A DNA stretch of 64,000 nucleotides from Rhizobium sp. Its GTDB lineage: Bacteria > Pseudomonadota > Alphaproteobacteria > Rhizobiales > Rhizobiaceae. Position 1 is the stretch's first letter. Each line of letters begins with the position of its first letter. Shown piece by piece: positions 50,276 to 61,462 of this stretch. The notes under the pieces were generated by a model. The model saw nothing but the letters and a program-made list of their open reading frames with translations, did no database searches and had not been told where the DNA came from. The stretch lies in NCBI GenBank assembly GCA_002796995.1, contig PEKW01000008.1, forward strand, positions 442,241-506,240. The letters run 5' to 3'. The position numbers and the translations under genes are program-made.

Positions 50276-51010
50276 TCAGGCGCGGGCGGCGCGGATGAGC
50301 GCCAGGGCTTCGGCCGGGTCGATGCGGCCGTCATAGAGTGCGCGGCCGGTAATGGCACCCGCGAGCTTGGCCGCGTCGGGCTGCAGCATGCGACGGATGT
50401 CGTCCATCGAGGCCAGCCCGCCGGACGCGATCACCGGAATGGAGACGGCGTCGGCCAGCGACAGCGTCGATTCCCAGTTGATGCCGGTCAGGATGCCGTC
50501 GCGATCAATATCGGTATAGATGATCGCCGATACACCGGCCCCTTCGAATTTTTTCGCGAGCTCGATCACGCCGAGTTCCGAGGCCTCCGCCCAGCCCTCG
50601 ACCGCGACCTTGCCACCCTTGGCGTCGATGCCGACGGCGATCTTGCCGGGGAAACGCCTGCAGGCCTCGATCACCAGCGCCGGATCGCGCACGGCAACCG
50701 TGCCGAGGATGACGCGCGAAAGCCCGCGTTCAAGCCAGCTCTCGATATGGTCGAGGCTGCGGATGCCGCCGCCGAGCTGCACCGGATTGCTGGTCGCCTT
50801 CAGGATCGCGTCGACCGCAGCCCCGTTGACGCTTGTCCCGGCAAAGGCGCCGTTCAGATCCACCACATGCAGCCATTCGAATCCCTGGTCCTCGAAGGCT
50901 CTCGCCTGGGCGCCGGGATTGGTATTGTAGACGGTGGCCTGCTCCATGTCGCCCAGCTTGAGCCGCACGCACTGGCCGTCCTTGAGGTCGATGGCGGGAA
51001 AAAGGATCAT
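50276..51010 (-). CDS. hisA: HisA isomerase of histidine synthesis
   Basis: A 244-residue (beta/alpha)8 isomerase that converts ProFAR to PRFAR. It begins [15 protein letters not shown] with the catalytic Asp, followed by [30 protein letters not shown] and [10 protein letters not shown]. It lies 27 bases after hisH and shares ancestry with hisF next door. Confidence 0.98.
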   Translation of the reverse strand: MILFPAIDLKDGQCVRLKLGDMEQATVYNTNPGAQARAFEDQGFEWLHVVDLNGAFAGTSVNGAAVDAILKATSNPVQLGGGIRSLDHIESWLERGLSRVILGTVAVRDPALVIEACRRFPGKIAVGIDAKGGKVAVEGWAEASELGVIELAKKFEGAGVSAIIYTDIDRDGILTGINWESTLSLADAVSIPVIASGGLASMDDIRRMLQPDAAKLAGAITGRALYDGRIDPAEALALIRAARA

Positions 51011-51037
51011 GCGGAATTGTCCGATACTCGAGGAGAC

Positions 51038-51688
51038 TTATGGTTGCCAGGAAAGGAAGTTGGCGATCAGCCTGAGGCCGAGCGTCTGGCTCTTTTCCGG
51101 ATGGAACTGCGCACCAACCATATTGGCGCGACCGACGAAGGCCGTCATCGGCCCGCCGTAGTCGGCGGTGGCGATCACGTCATCCGGATTTTCCGCGGCA
51201 AGATGGTAGGAGTGGACGAAATAGGCATGCAGCCCGTCCGGCCCCGTCTTGATCCCGTCGAACAACGGATGCGTCTGGTGCAGGTCGAGCGTGTTCCAGC
51301 CGATCTGCGGGATCTTGAGGGTCGGATCGTCCGGCGTCATCTCGACCACATCGCCCTTGATCCAGCCGAAGCCGGGGGTGATCGTCTTTTCCAGCCCGCG
51401 GCTCGACATCAGCTGCATGCCGACGCAGATGCCGAAGAAGGGCCGGGCCTTCTTCTCGACGACGTCGACGATCGCCTCGTGCATGCCCGGGACGGCGTCG
51501 AGCCCCCGGCGGCAGTCGGCGTAGGCGCCCACACCCGGCAGCACGATGCGGTCGGCGGTCGCCACGCGGTCGGCTTTGTCGGTCAGTTCGATGACCGCAT
51601 CGACACCGCTTTCGCGCGCCGCACGTTCGAAGGCCTTCGTTGCCGAACGGAGATTTCCGGATCCATAGTCGATGATCGCCACGCGCAT
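51038..51688 (-). CDS. hisH: Imidazole glycerol phosphate synthase glutaminase subunit HisH
   Basis: A 216-residue class I glutamine amidotransferase that supplies ammonia to HisF. The nucleophile Cys is in [12 protein letters not shown], and the catalytic His-Glu pair in [13 protein letters not shown]. The start is ATG at 51686-51688 ([12 protein letters not shown]); the long frame upstream runs into hisB and is rejected. In many rhizobia a small DUF2628 gene lies between hisB and hisH; the 103-base gap here has none. Confidence 0.97.
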   Translation of the reverse strand: MRVAIIDYGSGNLRSATKAFERAARESGVDAVIELTDKADRVATADRIVLPGVGAYADCRRGLDAVPGMHEAIVDVVEKKARPFFGICVGMQLMSSRGLEKTITPGFGWIKGDVVEMTPDDPTLKIPQIGWNTLDLHQTHPLFDGIKTGPDGLHAYFVHSYHLAAENPDDVIATADYGGPMTAFVGRANMVGAQFHPEKSQTLGLRLIANFLSWQP

Positions 51689-51791
51689 CGTCGAACGTCC
51701 TTTTCCTGAGTGCGACGCCGTGAGGCCGAGGCCCCGATGCGCCGCAAAGCGATGATCAAGCTGCTTTCCGCCGTTTCCGGTCGGGCGGACC

Positions 51792-52400
51792 TCAGACGAG
51801 GGTGCCCTTGGTCGAGGGAACGCGGCTGGCCTGGCGCGGATCGATTTCGACGGCTGTCCGCAATGCCCGGGCCACGGCCTTGAAGCAGGTCTCGGCGATA
51901 TGGTGGTTGTTGGCGCCGTAGTGGTTGAGGATATGCAGCGTGATGCCGGCATTCTGCGCCAGCGCCTGGAAGAACTCGCGCACCAGTTCGGTGTCGAAGG
52001 TGCCGATCTTCGGCGCGCTGAAGGCAACGTTCCAAACGAGGAAGGGTCGGCCCGAGACGTCGATCGCCGCCTTGGTCATCGTTTCGTCCATCGCAAGGTC
52101 GATCGAGGCATAGCGGTTGATGCCGCGCCGGTCGCCGAGCGCCTTGGAGATCGCCTGGCCGATGGCAATGCCGGTATCCTCGACGGTGTGATGGTCATCG
52201 ATGTGCAGATCGCCCTTGACCTCGATCTCCATGTCGATGAGCGAATGGCGCGAAAGCTGGTCGAGCATGTGGTCGAAGAAGCCGACGCCCGTGGAAATCC
52301 TGGCCGCGCCGGTGCCGTCGAGATTGACGGCTACCGAAACGGAGGTTTCGTTGGTTTTGCGGGAAATGCTTCCCGTGCGACGGATCATTGTTTCGCCCAT
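51792..52400 (-). CDS. hisB: Imidazoleglycerol-phosphate dehydratase HisB
   Basis: A 202-residue manganese enzyme of histidine synthesis. Both metal-binding repeats are present: [19 protein letters not shown] and [15 protein letters not shown], then [16 protein letters not shown] near the end. The start is placed at ATG 52398-52400 with GGAG 9 bases ahead; upstream ATGs at 52415 and 52505 are less likely. It is the first gene of hisB-hisH-hisA-hisF-hisE-coaA and diverges from hslV. Confidence 0.96.
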   Translation of the reverse strand: MGETMIRRTGSISRKTNETSVSVAVNLDGTGAARISTGVGFFDHMLDQLSRHSLIDMEIEVKGDLHIDDHHTVEDTGIAIGQAISKALGDRRGINRYASIDLAMDETMTKAAIDVSGRPFLVWNVAFSAPKIGTFDTELVREFFQALAQNAGITLHILNHYGANNHHIAETCFKAVARALRTAVEIDPRQASRVPSTKGTLV

Positions 52401-52592
52401 CAGGGTCCGCTCCATGCCTTTGGTCAGGGGTTCCTTATCAGGCGGTCGGCCAAATATCCAGCAAAAGCAGGCCCGGTTTTGCCGCGATGCGTCACAAGAT
52501 TGCATTCGCGCAAGGCCGACTTACATAGGGATCAACCGAACGATTTCGCGTTCCCAATCGAACGCCCGGCAGACGGGCCAACAGGTGCGTAA

Positions 52593-53120
52593 ATGACAAC
52601 GATTATTACTGTGCGGAAGGGCGGAAAAGTCATCATGGCGGGCGATGGCCAGGTGAGCCTCGGCCAGACTGTGATGAAGGGCAATGCCCGCAAGGTGCGC
52701 CGGATCGGCAAGGGCGACGTGATCTCCGGTTTCGCCGGTGCGACAGCCGATGCCTTCACGCTGCTGGAACGCCTGGAAAAGAAGCTTGAGCAATATCCCG
52801 GCCAGCTGATGCGTGCCGCCGTCGAGCTCGCCAAGGACTGGCGAACCGACAAGTATCTGCGCAACCTCGAGGCCATGATGCTGGTCGCCGACAAGACCAT
52901 CACCCTTGCCATCACCGGCAATGGCGACGTGCTCGAACCGGAGCATGGCGCGATGGCGATCGGCTCCGGCGGCAATTATGCCTACGCTGCTGCCCGCGCC
53001 CTGATGGACAGCGACAAGTCGGCAGAAGAGATCGCCCGCCAGGCCATGGCGATCGCCGCCGAGATCTGCGTCTATACCAACGACAATATCGTGGTCGAGT
53101 CGCTCGACAGCGACAACTGA
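52593..53120 (+). CDS. hslV: ATP-dependent protease proteolytic subunit HslV
   Basis: A 175-residue Thr protease of the HslVU (ClpYQ) complex. After Met removal the N-terminal Thr of [23 protein letters not shown] is the nucleophile. [17 protein letters not shown] is another family block. It is followed 32 bases later by hslU. The 192-base gap to hisB must hold the promoters of both; I could not identify a heat-shock promoter with confidence. Confidence 0.97.
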   Translation: MTTIITVRKGGKVIMAGDGQVSLGQTVMKGNARKVRRIGKGDVISGFAGATADAFTLLERLEKKLEQYPGQLMRAAVELAKDWRTDKYLRNLEAMMLVADKTITLAITGNGDVLEPEHGAMAIGSGGNYAYAAARALMDSDKSAEEIARQAMAIAAEICVYTNDNIVVESLDSDN

Positions 53121-53152
53121 TCCTCTTTCCTCCGACCATTGGAACAAGCGAT

Positions 53153-54460
53153 ATGACGACTTTTTCTCCCCGCGAGATCGTATCCGAACTCGACCGCTTC
53201 ATCATCGGACAGCACGAGGCGAAACGTGCCGTGGCGATCGCCCTGCGCAACCGCTGGCGCCGCCAGCAGCTCGACGAGGACCTGCGCGACGAGGTGATGC
53301 CGAAGAACATCCTGATGATCGGCCCGACCGGCGTCGGCAAGACCGAGATCTCGCGCCGTCTTGCCAAGCTCGCCGGCGCCCCCTTCATCAAGGTCGAGGC
53401 GACGAAGTTCACCGAGGTCGGCTATGTCGGCCGCGACGTGGAACAGATCATCCGCGATCTGGTCGAGGTCGGTATCGGCCTGGTGCGCGAAAAGAAGCGC
53501 GCCGAGGTCCAGGCCAAGGCCCATGCCGGCGCCGAGGAACGCGTGCTCGATGCGCTGGTCGGATCGACGGCTTCTCCCGCCACCCGCGACAGCTTCCGCA
53601 AGAAGCTCAGGGCTGGCGAGATGGACGACAAGGAGATCGACATCGAGGTCGCCGACAGCGGCAGCGGCATGCCCGGCTTCGAGGTTCCCGGCATGCCGGG
53701 CGCCAATGTCGGCATTCTCAACCTGTCGGAAATGTTCGGCAAGGCCATGGGCAACCGCACCAAGAAGGTGCGCACCACGGTCAAGGCCTCCTATGCCGAC
53801 CTGATCCGCGACGAGTCCGACAAGCTGATCGACAATGAAGTGATCCAGCGCGAGGCCGTCCGCTCGGCCGAGAACGACGGCATCGTCTTCCTCGACGAGA
53901 TCGACAAGATCGCCGCGCGGGAAGGTGGCATGGGTGCAGGCGTTTCGCGCGAAGGCGTGCAGCGCGACCTGCTGCCGCTGGTCGAAGGCACCACGGTGTC
54001 GACCAAGTACGGACCGGTGAAGACGGACCATATCCTCTTCATCGCGTCTGGCGCCTTCCACGTGTCCAAGCCTTCGGACCTGCTGCCTGAACTGCAGGGC
54101 CGCCTGCCGATCCGCGTCGAGCTGAAGCCGCTCACCAAGGAGGACTTCCGTCGCATCCTCACCGAGACCGAGGCGAGCCTGATCCGCCAGTACAAGGCGC
54201 TGATGGCGACCGAGGAACTCGATCTCGATTTCACAGAAGACGCGATCGATGCGCTGGCCGATGTCGCGGTCAAGCTCAACACGTCGGTCGAGAACATCGG
54301 CGCGCGCCGCCTGCAGACCGTGATGGAACGCGTGCTGGACGACATCTCGTTCAACGCGCCCGACCGGGGCGGTTCGAAGGTGATGATCGATTCGGCCTAT
54401 GTCGCCGAGCATGTCGGCGAGATCGCCGCCGATGCGGATCTGTCGCGCTATATCCTGTAG
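53153..54460 (+). CDS. hslU: ATP-dependent protease ATPase subunit HslU
   Basis: A 435-residue AAA+ unfoldase that feeds HslV. It begins with [20 protein letters not shown], Walker A is [16 protein letters not shown], the pore-loop region is [15 protein letters not shown], Walker B is [11 protein letters not shown], and the C-terminus ends ADLSRYIL, the tail that inserts into HslV. The I-domain (about residues 100-220) is rich in Gly-Met-Pro. Confidence 0.98.
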   Translation: MTTFSPREIVSELDRFIIGQHEAKRAVAIALRNRWRRQQLDEDLRDEVMPKNILMIGPTGVGKTEISRRLAKLAGAPFIKVEATKFTEVGYVGRDVEQIIRDLVEVGIGLVREKKRAEVQAKAHAGAEERVLDALVGSTASPATRDSFRKKLRAGEMDDKEIDIEVADSGSGMPGFEVPGMPGANVGILNLSEMFGKAMGNRTKKVRTTVKASYADLIRDESDKLIDNEVIQREAVRSAENDGIVFLDEIDKIAAREGGMGAGVSREGVQRDLLPLVEGTTVSTKYGPVKTDHILFIASGAFHVSKPSDLLPELQGRLPIRVELKPLTKEDFRRILTETEASLIRQYKALMATEELDLDFTEDAIDALADVAVKLNTSVENIGARRLQTVMERVLDDISFNAPDRGGSKVMIDSAYVAEHVGEIAADADLSRYIL

Positions 54461-54514
54461 CGCCGGGGAGAATATGCGGGTCCCGCCGAAGGAATGCCGC
54501 AAATGTGACGCAGG

Positions 54515-54539
54515 GCAAGGTCGACAAACACGGCCTTGC
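54515..54539 (+). terminator. Probable terminator after hslVU
   Basis: GCAAGGTC / GGCCTTGC (one G-U pair) with a 9-base loop and TTCT following, 54 bases after the hslU stop. The T run is short. Confidence 0.4.
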
Positions 54540-54598
54540 TTCTGTATGGGTGGCGCCGGAAAGCGATCTGCATTTTGAAAACTTGGGGTGAAGCTATC

Positions 54599-55552
54599 GT
54601 GGGACGACTTGCTCGGGCATTCTTTCTGGCGCTGCTCGTTCTTGCGCCGGCAGGTGTGAACGCAGGGTCGCTCCGTGTCGTGCCCGAGGGCAACCGCCAT
54701 GCCGAGCAGCCGCCGATCCCGGGCGCTTCGGTGCGGCGTACCCAGGCCGGAAAGACCACGTTCGACCTGAAATACGAGAAGGTGCGTGACCTTCTCGCGT
54801 CGGACGACCGGCTGCGCTCGAAGATCAAGAAGACGGCGGCGACCTATGGCATCGATCCGATCCACATGGTGGGCGCGATCGTCGGCGAGCATACCTTCAA
54901 CGTCGATGCCTATGACAGCCTGCAGAGCTATTACGTCAAGGCGGCATCCTATGCCGGCAACAGCTTCCGTTTCGCCTATGAAGGCGAGGGGATTTCCGAC
55001 TTCGTCGCCCGCCCGGAATTCTCCGCCTGCGCCGCGATGAACGACTCCTACAAACTATGGTCGTGCCGCGAGGACGTCTGGGAGGCCAAGTTCCGTGGCC
55101 GCAGCGTCGGCGGCAGGTCCTATCCCAACAACCGTTTCAGCGCCGTGTTCTTCCAGCCCTTCTATGCCGGGCAGACCTTCGGTCTCGGGCAGATCAATCC
55201 TCTGACGGCTCTGATGCTGTCGGACCTGGTGTCGCAGAAGTCGGGCGTCGCCAGGCTCGACGAGAACGATGCGGCCGGCGTCTACAAGGCGATCATGGAG
55301 CCCGACATTTCGCTGGCCTTCATGGCGGGCGTGCTGCGCAAGGCGATCGACGATTACCGCACGGTCGCCGGCATGGACATTTCCAAGAATCCCGGCGTGA
55401 CGGCCACGCTGTTCAACGTCGGCAACTCGCTGCAGCGGGCCCGGGCGCTGGCGGCCCGCAATGCCGGCGCCGGATCGCCGGTCTGGCCGGAAGAGAACTA
55501 TTACGGGTGGTTGGTCAACGACCGCCTGAGTGAACTCAAGGCGCTGTTCTAG
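54599..55552 (+). CDS. DUF1402 exported protein with lytic-transglycosylase-like motifs
   Basis: A 317-residue protein of the DUF1402 family, function not established. Residues 1-22 form a clear signal peptide (GRLARAFFLALLVLAPAGVNA). Two motifs resemble Slt-type lytic transglycosylases: a Glu in HMVGAIVGEHTFNVDA (Glu97, cf. ES/EH catalytic motifs) and FGLGQINPLTA (about residues 194-204, cf. GLMQ). The start is GTG 54599 with GGGGTGAA ahead; a TTG at 54536 opens the frame earlier but lies in a terminator-like hairpin. It lies 38 bases before a P450 gene. Confidence 0.8.
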   Translation: MGRLARAFFLALLVLAPAGVNAGSLRVVPEGNRHAEQPPIPGASVRRTQAGKTTFDLKYEKVRDLLASDDRLRSKIKKTAATYGIDPIHMVGAIVGEHTFNVDAYDSLQSYYVKAASYAGNSFRFAYEGEGISDFVARPEFSACAAMNDSYKLWSCREDVWEAKFRGRSVGGRSYPNNRFSAVFFQPFYAGQTFGLGQINPLTALMLSDLVSQKSGVARLDENDAAGVYKAIMEPDISLAFMAGVLRKAIDDYRTVAGMDISKNPGVTATLFNVGNSLQRARALAARNAGAGSPVWPEENYYGWLVNDRLSELKALF

Positions 55553-55590
55553 CCCGCTCCGGGCTGAGCGCGCCACCGCGGAGCGGAATC

Positions 55591-57009
55591 ATGGCAGTTG
55601 TCGACAGCCCCGACCTTTTCGAGCCGCCAGCGCCCGTTCCGCGCCCATATCCGCCGTCGAAGCTCGAGATCATCCGGACCGTCCTGCGCAATCCGCTCGA
55701 ACTCTGGGGCGTACCCTCCTATACGCTGCCCTGGATCGATACCCGGTTTTTCGGCCGCACCACCGTAATCGTCAACGATCCGGATCTGATCCGCCACGTG
55801 CTGGTCGACAATGCCGGCAACTACGTGATGGACAAGGTCCGGCAACTGGTCCTGCGCCCCATCCTGCGCGACGGGCTGCTGACCGCCGAGGGCGGGGTGT
55901 GGAAGCGCTCGCGAAGGGCGATGGCGCCCGTCTTCACGCCGCGCCATGCACGCGGCTTTGCTCGCCAGATGCTGGAGAAGAGCGAGGAATTCGCCGCGCG
56001 CTACGCGACTGACGATACGCAAGGCACGGTGCGCGACATCGCCGCCGACATGACGGGGCTCACCTATCTCATCCTCTCCGAGACGCTGTTTTCCGGCGAG
56101 ATTGCCACCGACGGCGATGACGTCGCCGGCGACGTCGACGCGCTGTTGCACCATATGGGGCGGATCGATCCGCTCGACATGCTGGCGGCTCCGGGGTGGA
56201 TTCCGCGGCTCGCCCGGCTGCGGGGCCGTGGCGTGTTGCGCAAGTTCCGTGCGCTGGTCCGGTCGACCATGGAAAAGCGCAAGGCAGCGATTGCGCGGGA
56301 TCCGCAATCGGCGCCGCGCGATTTCCTCACTCTACTGCTCGAGGTCGAAGGACCGCAGGGCCTGACGACCGAGGAGGTCGAGGACAATATCCTGACCTTC
56401 ATCGGCGCCGGCCACGAGACCACCGCCCGGGCGCTCGCCTGGACCTTCTTCTGCGTCGCCAATTGTCCCGACATCCGCGATCGCATGGAGACCGAAATCG
56501 ACACTGTCCTCGATAGCGGTGCGGATCCGGTCGACTGGCTGGAGCGCATGCCGCTGGTACGTGCCGCCTTCGAGGAGGCGATGAGGCTCTATCCGCCGGC
56601 CCCGTCGATCAACCGCCAGGCCATTGCGGACGACCACTTCCAGGCACCCGACGGCACGGCGATCGACATCCGCAAGGGCGCGACGATCCTGATCATGCCC
56701 TGGACGCTGCACCGGCACGAACTCTACTGGGAAAACCCGCGGGCCTTCGACCCGAGCCGCTTCCTGCCGGAAAACCGCGAAAAGATCGGCCGCTTTCAAT
56801 ACCTGCCGTTCGGTGCCGGGGCACGGGTCTGCATCGGGGCAACCTTCGCCCTGCAGGAAGCCGTGATCGCGCTCGCCGTCTTGATGCGGCGCTATCGCTT
56901 CGACATGACCGATGAAACCAAGCCGTGGCCGGTGCAGAAGCTGACGGTGCAGCCGGCCGGCGGCCTGCCGATGCGGGTTACCGCGCGTGTTGCGGTTTCG
57001 CGGCCATGA
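55591..57009 (+). CDS. Cytochrome P450
   Basis: A 472-residue soluble monooxygenase. The I helix has FIGAGHETTARALAW with the oxygen-activating Thr, the K helix FEEAMRLYP (ExxR), and the haem-binding loop PFGAGARVCIG with Cys414 as thiolate ligand. It resembles CYP4/BM3-like fatty-acid or hydrocarbon hydroxylases rather than camphor-type P450s, but the substrate is unknown. No ferredoxin or reductase gene is adjacent. The ATG at 55591 has GGAG ahead. Confidence 0.93.
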   Translation: MAVVDSPDLFEPPAPVPRPYPPSKLEIIRTVLRNPLELWGVPSYTLPWIDTRFFGRTTVIVNDPDLIRHVLVDNAGNYVMDKVRQLVLRPILRDGLLTAEGGVWKRSRRAMAPVFTPRHARGFARQMLEKSEEFAARYATDDTQGTVRDIAADMTGLTYLILSETLFSGEIATDGDDVAGDVDALLHHMGRIDPLDMLAAPGWIPRLARLRGRGVLRKFRALVRSTMEKRKAAIARDPQSAPRDFLTLLLEVEGPQGLTTEEVEDNILTFIGAGHETTARALAWTFFCVANCPDIRDRMETEIDTVLDSGADPVDWLERMPLVRAAFEEAMRLYPPAPSINRQAIADDHFQAPDGTAIDIRKGATILIMPWTLHRHELYWENPRAFDPSRFLPENREKIGRFQYLPFGAGARVCIGATFALQEAVIALAVLMRRYRFDMTDETKPWPVQKLTVQPAGGLPMRVTARVAVSRP

Positions 57010-57101
57010 TTTGCCGTTTGTCAGCTATTGCCGCCCGGTTTCTCCATGCGATAACAGCGTGATCCTTGTTGGTGAAATTCTGAAAGACCGAGGCAGCTGG
57101 C

Positions 57102-59105
57102 GTGACACTCCATTACCTGTTGGGCATCGATACCGGCGGCACCTACACCGACGCGGTGCTCTACAGCGAGACGCAAGGCATCCTCGCCAAGGCCAAGGCG
57201 CTAACGACGCGCCATGATCTCGCGATCGGTATCGCGGAAGCGCTGGAAAAGGTCATCGAAGCCTCAGGCGTCTCGGTCGGGGCCATCGGTCTGGTTTCGC
57301 TGTCGACGACGCTGGCGACAAACGCGCTGGTCGAAGGGCAGGGGGGACGCGCCGGCCTCGTCATGATCGGCTTCGGACCCGACGACCTGAAGCGCGACGG
57401 TCTGTCCGATGCGCTGGGTTCCGATCCCGTCATCTATCTCCCCGGCGGCCATGACGTGCACGGCACCGAGACGCCGCTCGATCTCTCGCCGCTGGAGAAA
57501 GCCCTGCCGGAGCTGAGCCGGACGGTGTCCTCCTTTGCCATCGCCGGCTATTTCGCCGTGCGCAATCCCTCGCACGAAAACCGGGTGCGGGATTTCATCC
57601 GCGCTCATTGTCCTCTGCCGGTAACCTGCAGCCACGAGTTGTCGTCCAAGCTCGGCGGTCCGCGCCGGGCGCTCACAACGCTGCTCAATGCCCGCCTGGT
57701 GTCGATGATCGACCGGCTTGTCGGCGCCTGCGAGGACTTTCTCACAAGGCGCGGCATCGACGCGCCGCTGATGGTCGTGCGCGGCGATGGCGCCCTGATA
57801 TCGGCGGCGGAGGCCCGGCTGCGGCCGATCGAGACGATCCTGTCGGGTCCCGCGGCAAGCCTGGTCGGCGCCCGTCATCTGACCGGGCTTGCCGATGCCG
57901 TCGTCTCCGACATCGGCGGCACGACCACGGATGTGGCCATCCTCGAGGGCGGCCGCCCCCGCCTCGACGCCGACGGTGCCGTGGTCGGCGGATACCGCAC
58001 CATGGTCGAGGCGGTGGCCATGCGCACCTATGGCCTCGGTGGTGATTCGGAGGTGAGAATCGACGACCGCAGCATGAATGCGCGGATCGATCTCGGACCG
58101 CGGCGGCTGGTGCCGCTCAGTCTGGCGGCCACGCTATATGGCCGCCCGGTCATCGACATTCTCGAACGGCAGCTGCGCGCCGCCCATATGGGCCGCCATG
58201 ACGGGCGCCTTGCGGTCCGCACTGGCGTGCCGGATCATCTCGCCGCCGGTCTGGCGGCGCAGGAGGCGGCGCTGTTCGCCCGCATCGGATCGGAGCCCGT
58301 AGCGCTTGATCAATTGATGACGGCAACGTCGCAGCTGGCGACGCTCGATAGGCTGGTGGCGCGCGGGCTCGTGCATATCTGCGGCATCACGCCGTCGGAT
58401 GCCATGCATGTTCTCGGCCGGCAGGGCCAGTGGAATGCGGAGGCGGCCGAGCTCGGCCTGAGGCTCGCCATGCGCCGCAAGAACGGCGCCGGCCAGCCGA
58501 TCGCCGCGGCGCCCGAGGAGCTCGCCCGACGGATCGTCGACAGGCTGACGCGCCAGTCGGCCGAGGTCATTCTCTCCGCCGTGCTGCCCGAGTCCGGGCT
58601 CACCGATGTCGATCCCGCCCGCTCGCTGCTGATCGACCATGCGCTGCGGCGTGAGGCTGGCATCGTGCGCTTCGCCCTGTCGCTTGACCGTCCGCTGGTC
58701 GGGCTCGGCGCCTCGGCTCCGGTCTACTATCCGGCGATCGGCGACATGCTGTCCGTGGCCTGCGAAGTCCCCGCGGACGCGGATGTCGCCAATGCGGTCG
58801 GTGCCGTGGTCGGGCGGGTCCGCGCCACCGTCACCGTCTTCGTTACCGCACCCGAGGACGGCATCTTCATGCTGTCGGGTGCGGGAGATGGCCGCCGCTT
58901 TACGGACGAGGAAAAGGCGTTCGAGGCCGCGCGCGACAGGGCCAGCGAAGCGGCGCTCGGACACGCCCGGCAGAATGGTGCTGCCGATGCGGTGCTTTCC
59001 CTTGTCGAGGAAATCGATGCGCCTGTGATCGACGGCAGCCGCAAGCTCGTCGAAGCGCGTTTCATCGCCACGGCGAGCGGCAGGCCGCGCCTGGCGCACG
59101 GGTAA
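57102..59105 (+). CDS. Hydantoinase/oxoprolinase family protein (HyuA-like)
   Basis: A 667-residue ASKHA-fold protein of the hydantoinase/oxoprolinase A family. It starts [17 protein letters not shown] (phosphate 1 loop) and contains [13 protein letters not shown] (phosphate 2 loop). Family members use ATP to open lactams or act in ketone carboxylation, normally with a HyuB-type partner. No hyuB gene is near, so the substrate is unknown. It begins with GTG at 57102, 92 bases after the P450 stop. Confidence 0.9.
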   Translation: MTLHYLLGIDTGGTYTDAVLYSETQGILAKAKALTTRHDLAIGIAEALEKVIEASGVSVGAIGLVSLSTTLATNALVEGQGGRAGLVMIGFGPDDLKRDGLSDALGSDPVIYLPGGHDVHGTETPLDLSPLEKALPELSRTVSSFAIAGYFAVRNPSHENRVRDFIRAHCPLPVTCSHELSSKLGGPRRALTTLLNARLVSMIDRLVGACEDFLTRRGIDAPLMVVRGDGALISAAEARLRPIETILSGPAASLVGARHLTGLADAVVSDIGGTTTDVAILEGGRPRLDADGAVVGGYRTMVEAVAMRTYGLGGDSEVRIDDRSMNARIDLGPRRLVPLSLAATLYGRPVIDILERQLRAAHMGRHDGRLAVRTGVPDHLAAGLAAQEAALFARIGSEPVALDQLMTATSQLATLDRLVARGLVHICGITPSDAMHVLGRQGQWNAEAAELGLRLAMRRKNGAGQPIAAAPEELARRIVDRLTRQSAEVILSAVLPESGLTDVDPARSLLIDHALRREAGIVRFALSLDRPLVGLGASAPVYYPAIGDMLSVACEVPADADVANAVGAVVGRVRATVTVFVTAPEDGIFMLSGAGDGRRFTDEEKAFEAARDRASEAALGHARQNGAADAVLSLVEEIDAPVIDGSRKLVEARFIATASGRPRLAHG

Positions 59106-59146
59106 TAATTTCCGATATGGCACAAATCTTTGTAATTCGTGCTCGA

Positions 59147-59174
59147 TTGACAATGAATCAGAACAGATCAAAGT
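59147..59174 (+). promoter_or_regulatory. Possible glcB promoter
   Basis: A perfect TTGACA (59147-59152) is followed after 16 bases by CAAAGT, a poor -10. The start codon is 44 bases further on. Tentative. Confidence 0.3.
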
Positions 59175-59217
59175 CCGCCCATCAAGGTTACAGCCAGACT
59201 TGCGAGGAGACAGCGTC

Positions 59218-61389
59218 ATGAGCCGGATCGAAAGCCACGGCCTTTCCATCGACACGGAACTGCATCGGTTCCTGATCGAAAAGGCATTGCCGGGAACCGG
59301 GGTCGACCCGGACACCTATCTCGAGGGCTTCTCGGCCATCGTGCACGACCTCGCGCCGAAGAACCAGGCGCTGCTGGCCAAGCGCGACGAGATGCAGGCG
59401 AAGATCGACGCCTGGCACAAAGAGAACGGCGCGCCGATCGACATGGATGCCTATGAGGCTTTCCTGCGCGACATCGGTTATCTCCTGCCGGAAGGCGGCG
59501 AGGTCAAGGTCACGACCTCCAATGTCGATGCCGAGATCACCCGGATCGCCGGACCGCAGCTCGTCGTTCCGGTCATGAACGCGCGTTATGCGCTGAACGC
59601 GGCCAATGCCCGCTGGGGTTCGCTCTACGATGCGCTCTATGGCACGGATGCGATCGCCGAAACCGACGGCGCCGAAAAGGGCAAGGGTTACAATCCCGTC
59701 CGCGGTGCGAAAGTCATCGCCTGGGGCCGGCAACTGCTGGATGATTCGGCGCCGCTTGCCGCCGGAAGCTGGAGCAATGTCGCCGGCCTGTCGATCCAGG
59801 ACGGCGCGCTCTTCGTCACGCTGTCCGATGGCGGCGTAACGGGCCTTTCCGACCCGGCGCAGCTTGCCGGCTATCGCGGCGCTGCCGACAAGCCGGACGC
59901 GGTCCTGCTGGTCAAGAACAACCTGCACACCGAAATCGTCATCGATGCGAACGGCATGATCGGCAAGACCGATCCGGCGCATATCAACGACATCTGGCTC
60001 GAATCGGCGATCACGACGATCATGGACTGCGAGGATTCGGTTGCCGCCGTCGACGCCGAGGACAAGGTCGTCGTCTATGGCAACTGGCTCGGCCTGATGA
60101 AGGGCGACCTGACCGAAAAGGTCTCGAAGGGCGGCAAGAGCTTCACCCGCGCACTGAACGCCGACCGCAGATATACGAAGCCGGATGGTTCGACCCTCAC
60201 GCTGCATGGCCGCTCGCTGATGCTGGTGCGCAATGTCGGCCACCTGATGACCAATCCGGCGATCCTCGACCGGGATGGCAAGGAAGTGCCGGAGGGCATC
60301 ATGGACGCCGCGGTCACCGCGCTGATCGCGCTGCACGACATCGGGACGAACGGCCGCCGGGCCAACTCGCGCAGCGGCTCGATGTATGTCGTCAAGCCGA
60401 AGATGCACGGGCCGGAAGAGGTCGCCTTCGCCTGCGAGATATTCTCGCGCGTCGAGGCCCTGATTGGCATGGCCCCGAACACCATCAAGATGGGCATCAT
60501 GGACGAGGAGCGCCGCACGACGGTCAACCTCAAGGAATGCATCCGCGCGGCAAAGGATCGCGTCGTGTTCATCAACACCGGCTTCCTCGACCGTACCGGC
60601 GACGAGATCCACACCTCGATGGAAGCCGGCCCGATGATCCGCAAGGGCGACATGAAGCAGGCAGCCTGGATCTCTGCCTATGAAAACTGGAACGTCGACA
60701 TCGGCCTCGAATGCGGCCTGTCCGGTCATGCGCAAATCGGCAAGGGCATGTGGGCCATGCCCGACCTGATGGCGGCGATGCTGGAGCAGAAGGTCGCCCA
60801 TCCGAAGGCCGGCGCCAACACGGCTTGGGTTCCGTCGCCGACGGCCGCCACCCTGCATGCCACGCACTATCACCGCGTCAACGTCGCCGAGGTCCAGGCG
60901 GGCCTGAAGAGCCGCCCGCGCGCCAAGCTGCGCGACATCCTCTCGGTGCCGGTGGCCGTGCGGCCCAACTGGACGCCGGAAGAAATCCAGCGCGAACTCG
61001 ACAACAATGCCCAGGGCATTCTCGGCTACGTGGTGCGCTGGATCGACCAGGGCGTCGGCTGCTCCAAGGTTCCCGACATCAACAATGTCGGCCTGATGGA
61101 AGACCGCGCGACGCTGCGCATCTCCGCCCAGCACATGGCCAACTGGCTCCATCACCGCGTGGTCAGCGAGGCGCAGATCCTCGAGACGATGAAGCGCATG
61201 GCCGTCGTCGTCGATGGCCAGAACGCGGGCGATCCCGCCTATCGGCCGATGGCCGGCAATTTTGACGGCTCGATCGCCTTCAAGGCGGCGCTCGACCTGG
61301 TGCTGAAGGGCCGCGAGCAGCCGAATGGCTATACCGAGCCGGTCCTGCATCGCCGTCGCCTCGAACTGAAGGCCAGCCTCGCAGGCTGA
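59218..61389 (+). CDS. glcB: Malate synthase G
   Basis: A 723-residue enzyme of the glyoxylate pathway that condenses glyoxylate and acetyl-CoA to malate. Family blocks: [20 protein letters not shown], the glyoxylate- and magnesium-binding region with [16 protein letters not shown] (carrying catalytic Arg/Glu), [19 protein letters not shown] and [18 protein letters not shown]. The length is that of isoform G. ATG at 59218 with GAGGAG ahead is preferred over a TTG 18 bases earlier. It lies alone, with a strong terminator. Confidence 0.97.
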   Translation: MSRIESHGLSIDTELHRFLIEKALPGTGVDPDTYLEGFSAIVHDLAPKNQALLAKRDEMQAKIDAWHKENGAPIDMDAYEAFLRDIGYLLPEGGEVKVTTSNVDAEITRIAGPQLVVPVMNARYALNAANARWGSLYDALYGTDAIAETDGAEKGKGYNPVRGAKVIAWGRQLLDDSAPLAAGSWSNVAGLSIQDGALFVTLSDGGVTGLSDPAQLAGYRGAADKPDAVLLVKNNLHTEIVIDANGMIGKTDPAHINDIWLESAITTIMDCEDSVAAVDAEDKVVVYGNWLGLMKGDLTEKVSKGGKSFTRALNADRRYTKPDGSTLTLHGRSLMLVRNVGHLMTNPAILDRDGKEVPEGIMDAAVTALIALHDIGTNGRRANSRSGSMYVVKPKMHGPEEVAFACEIFSRVEALIGMAPNTIKMGIMDEERRTTVNLKECIRAAKDRVVFINTGFLDRTGDEIHTSMEAGPMIRKGDMKQAAWISAYENWNVDIGLECGLSGHAQIGKGMWAMPDLMAAMLEQKVAHPKAGANTAWVPSPTAATLHATHYHRVNVAEVQAGLKSRPRAKLRDILSVPVAVRPNWTPEEIQRELDNNAQGILGYVVRWIDQGVGCSKVPDINNVGLMEDRATLRISAQHMANWLHHRVVSEAQILETMKRMAVVVDGQNAGDPAYRPMAGNFDGSIAFKAALDLVLKGREQPNGYTEPVLHRRRLELKASLAG

Positions 61390-61408
61390 CCCGAGCAAAG
61401 TGCAAACG

Positions 61409-61440
61409 AAAAAGCCGCCGGATTTCTCCGGCGGCTTTTT
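61409..61440. terminator. Bidirectional terminator between glcB and the L,D-transpeptidase gene
   Basis: A 14-base perfect stem AAAAAGCCGCCGGA / TCCGGCGGCTTTTT with a TTTC loop, between converging genes. Confidence 0.95.
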
Positions 61441-61462
61441 GCATGGGAACGCTTCGAAGCGC

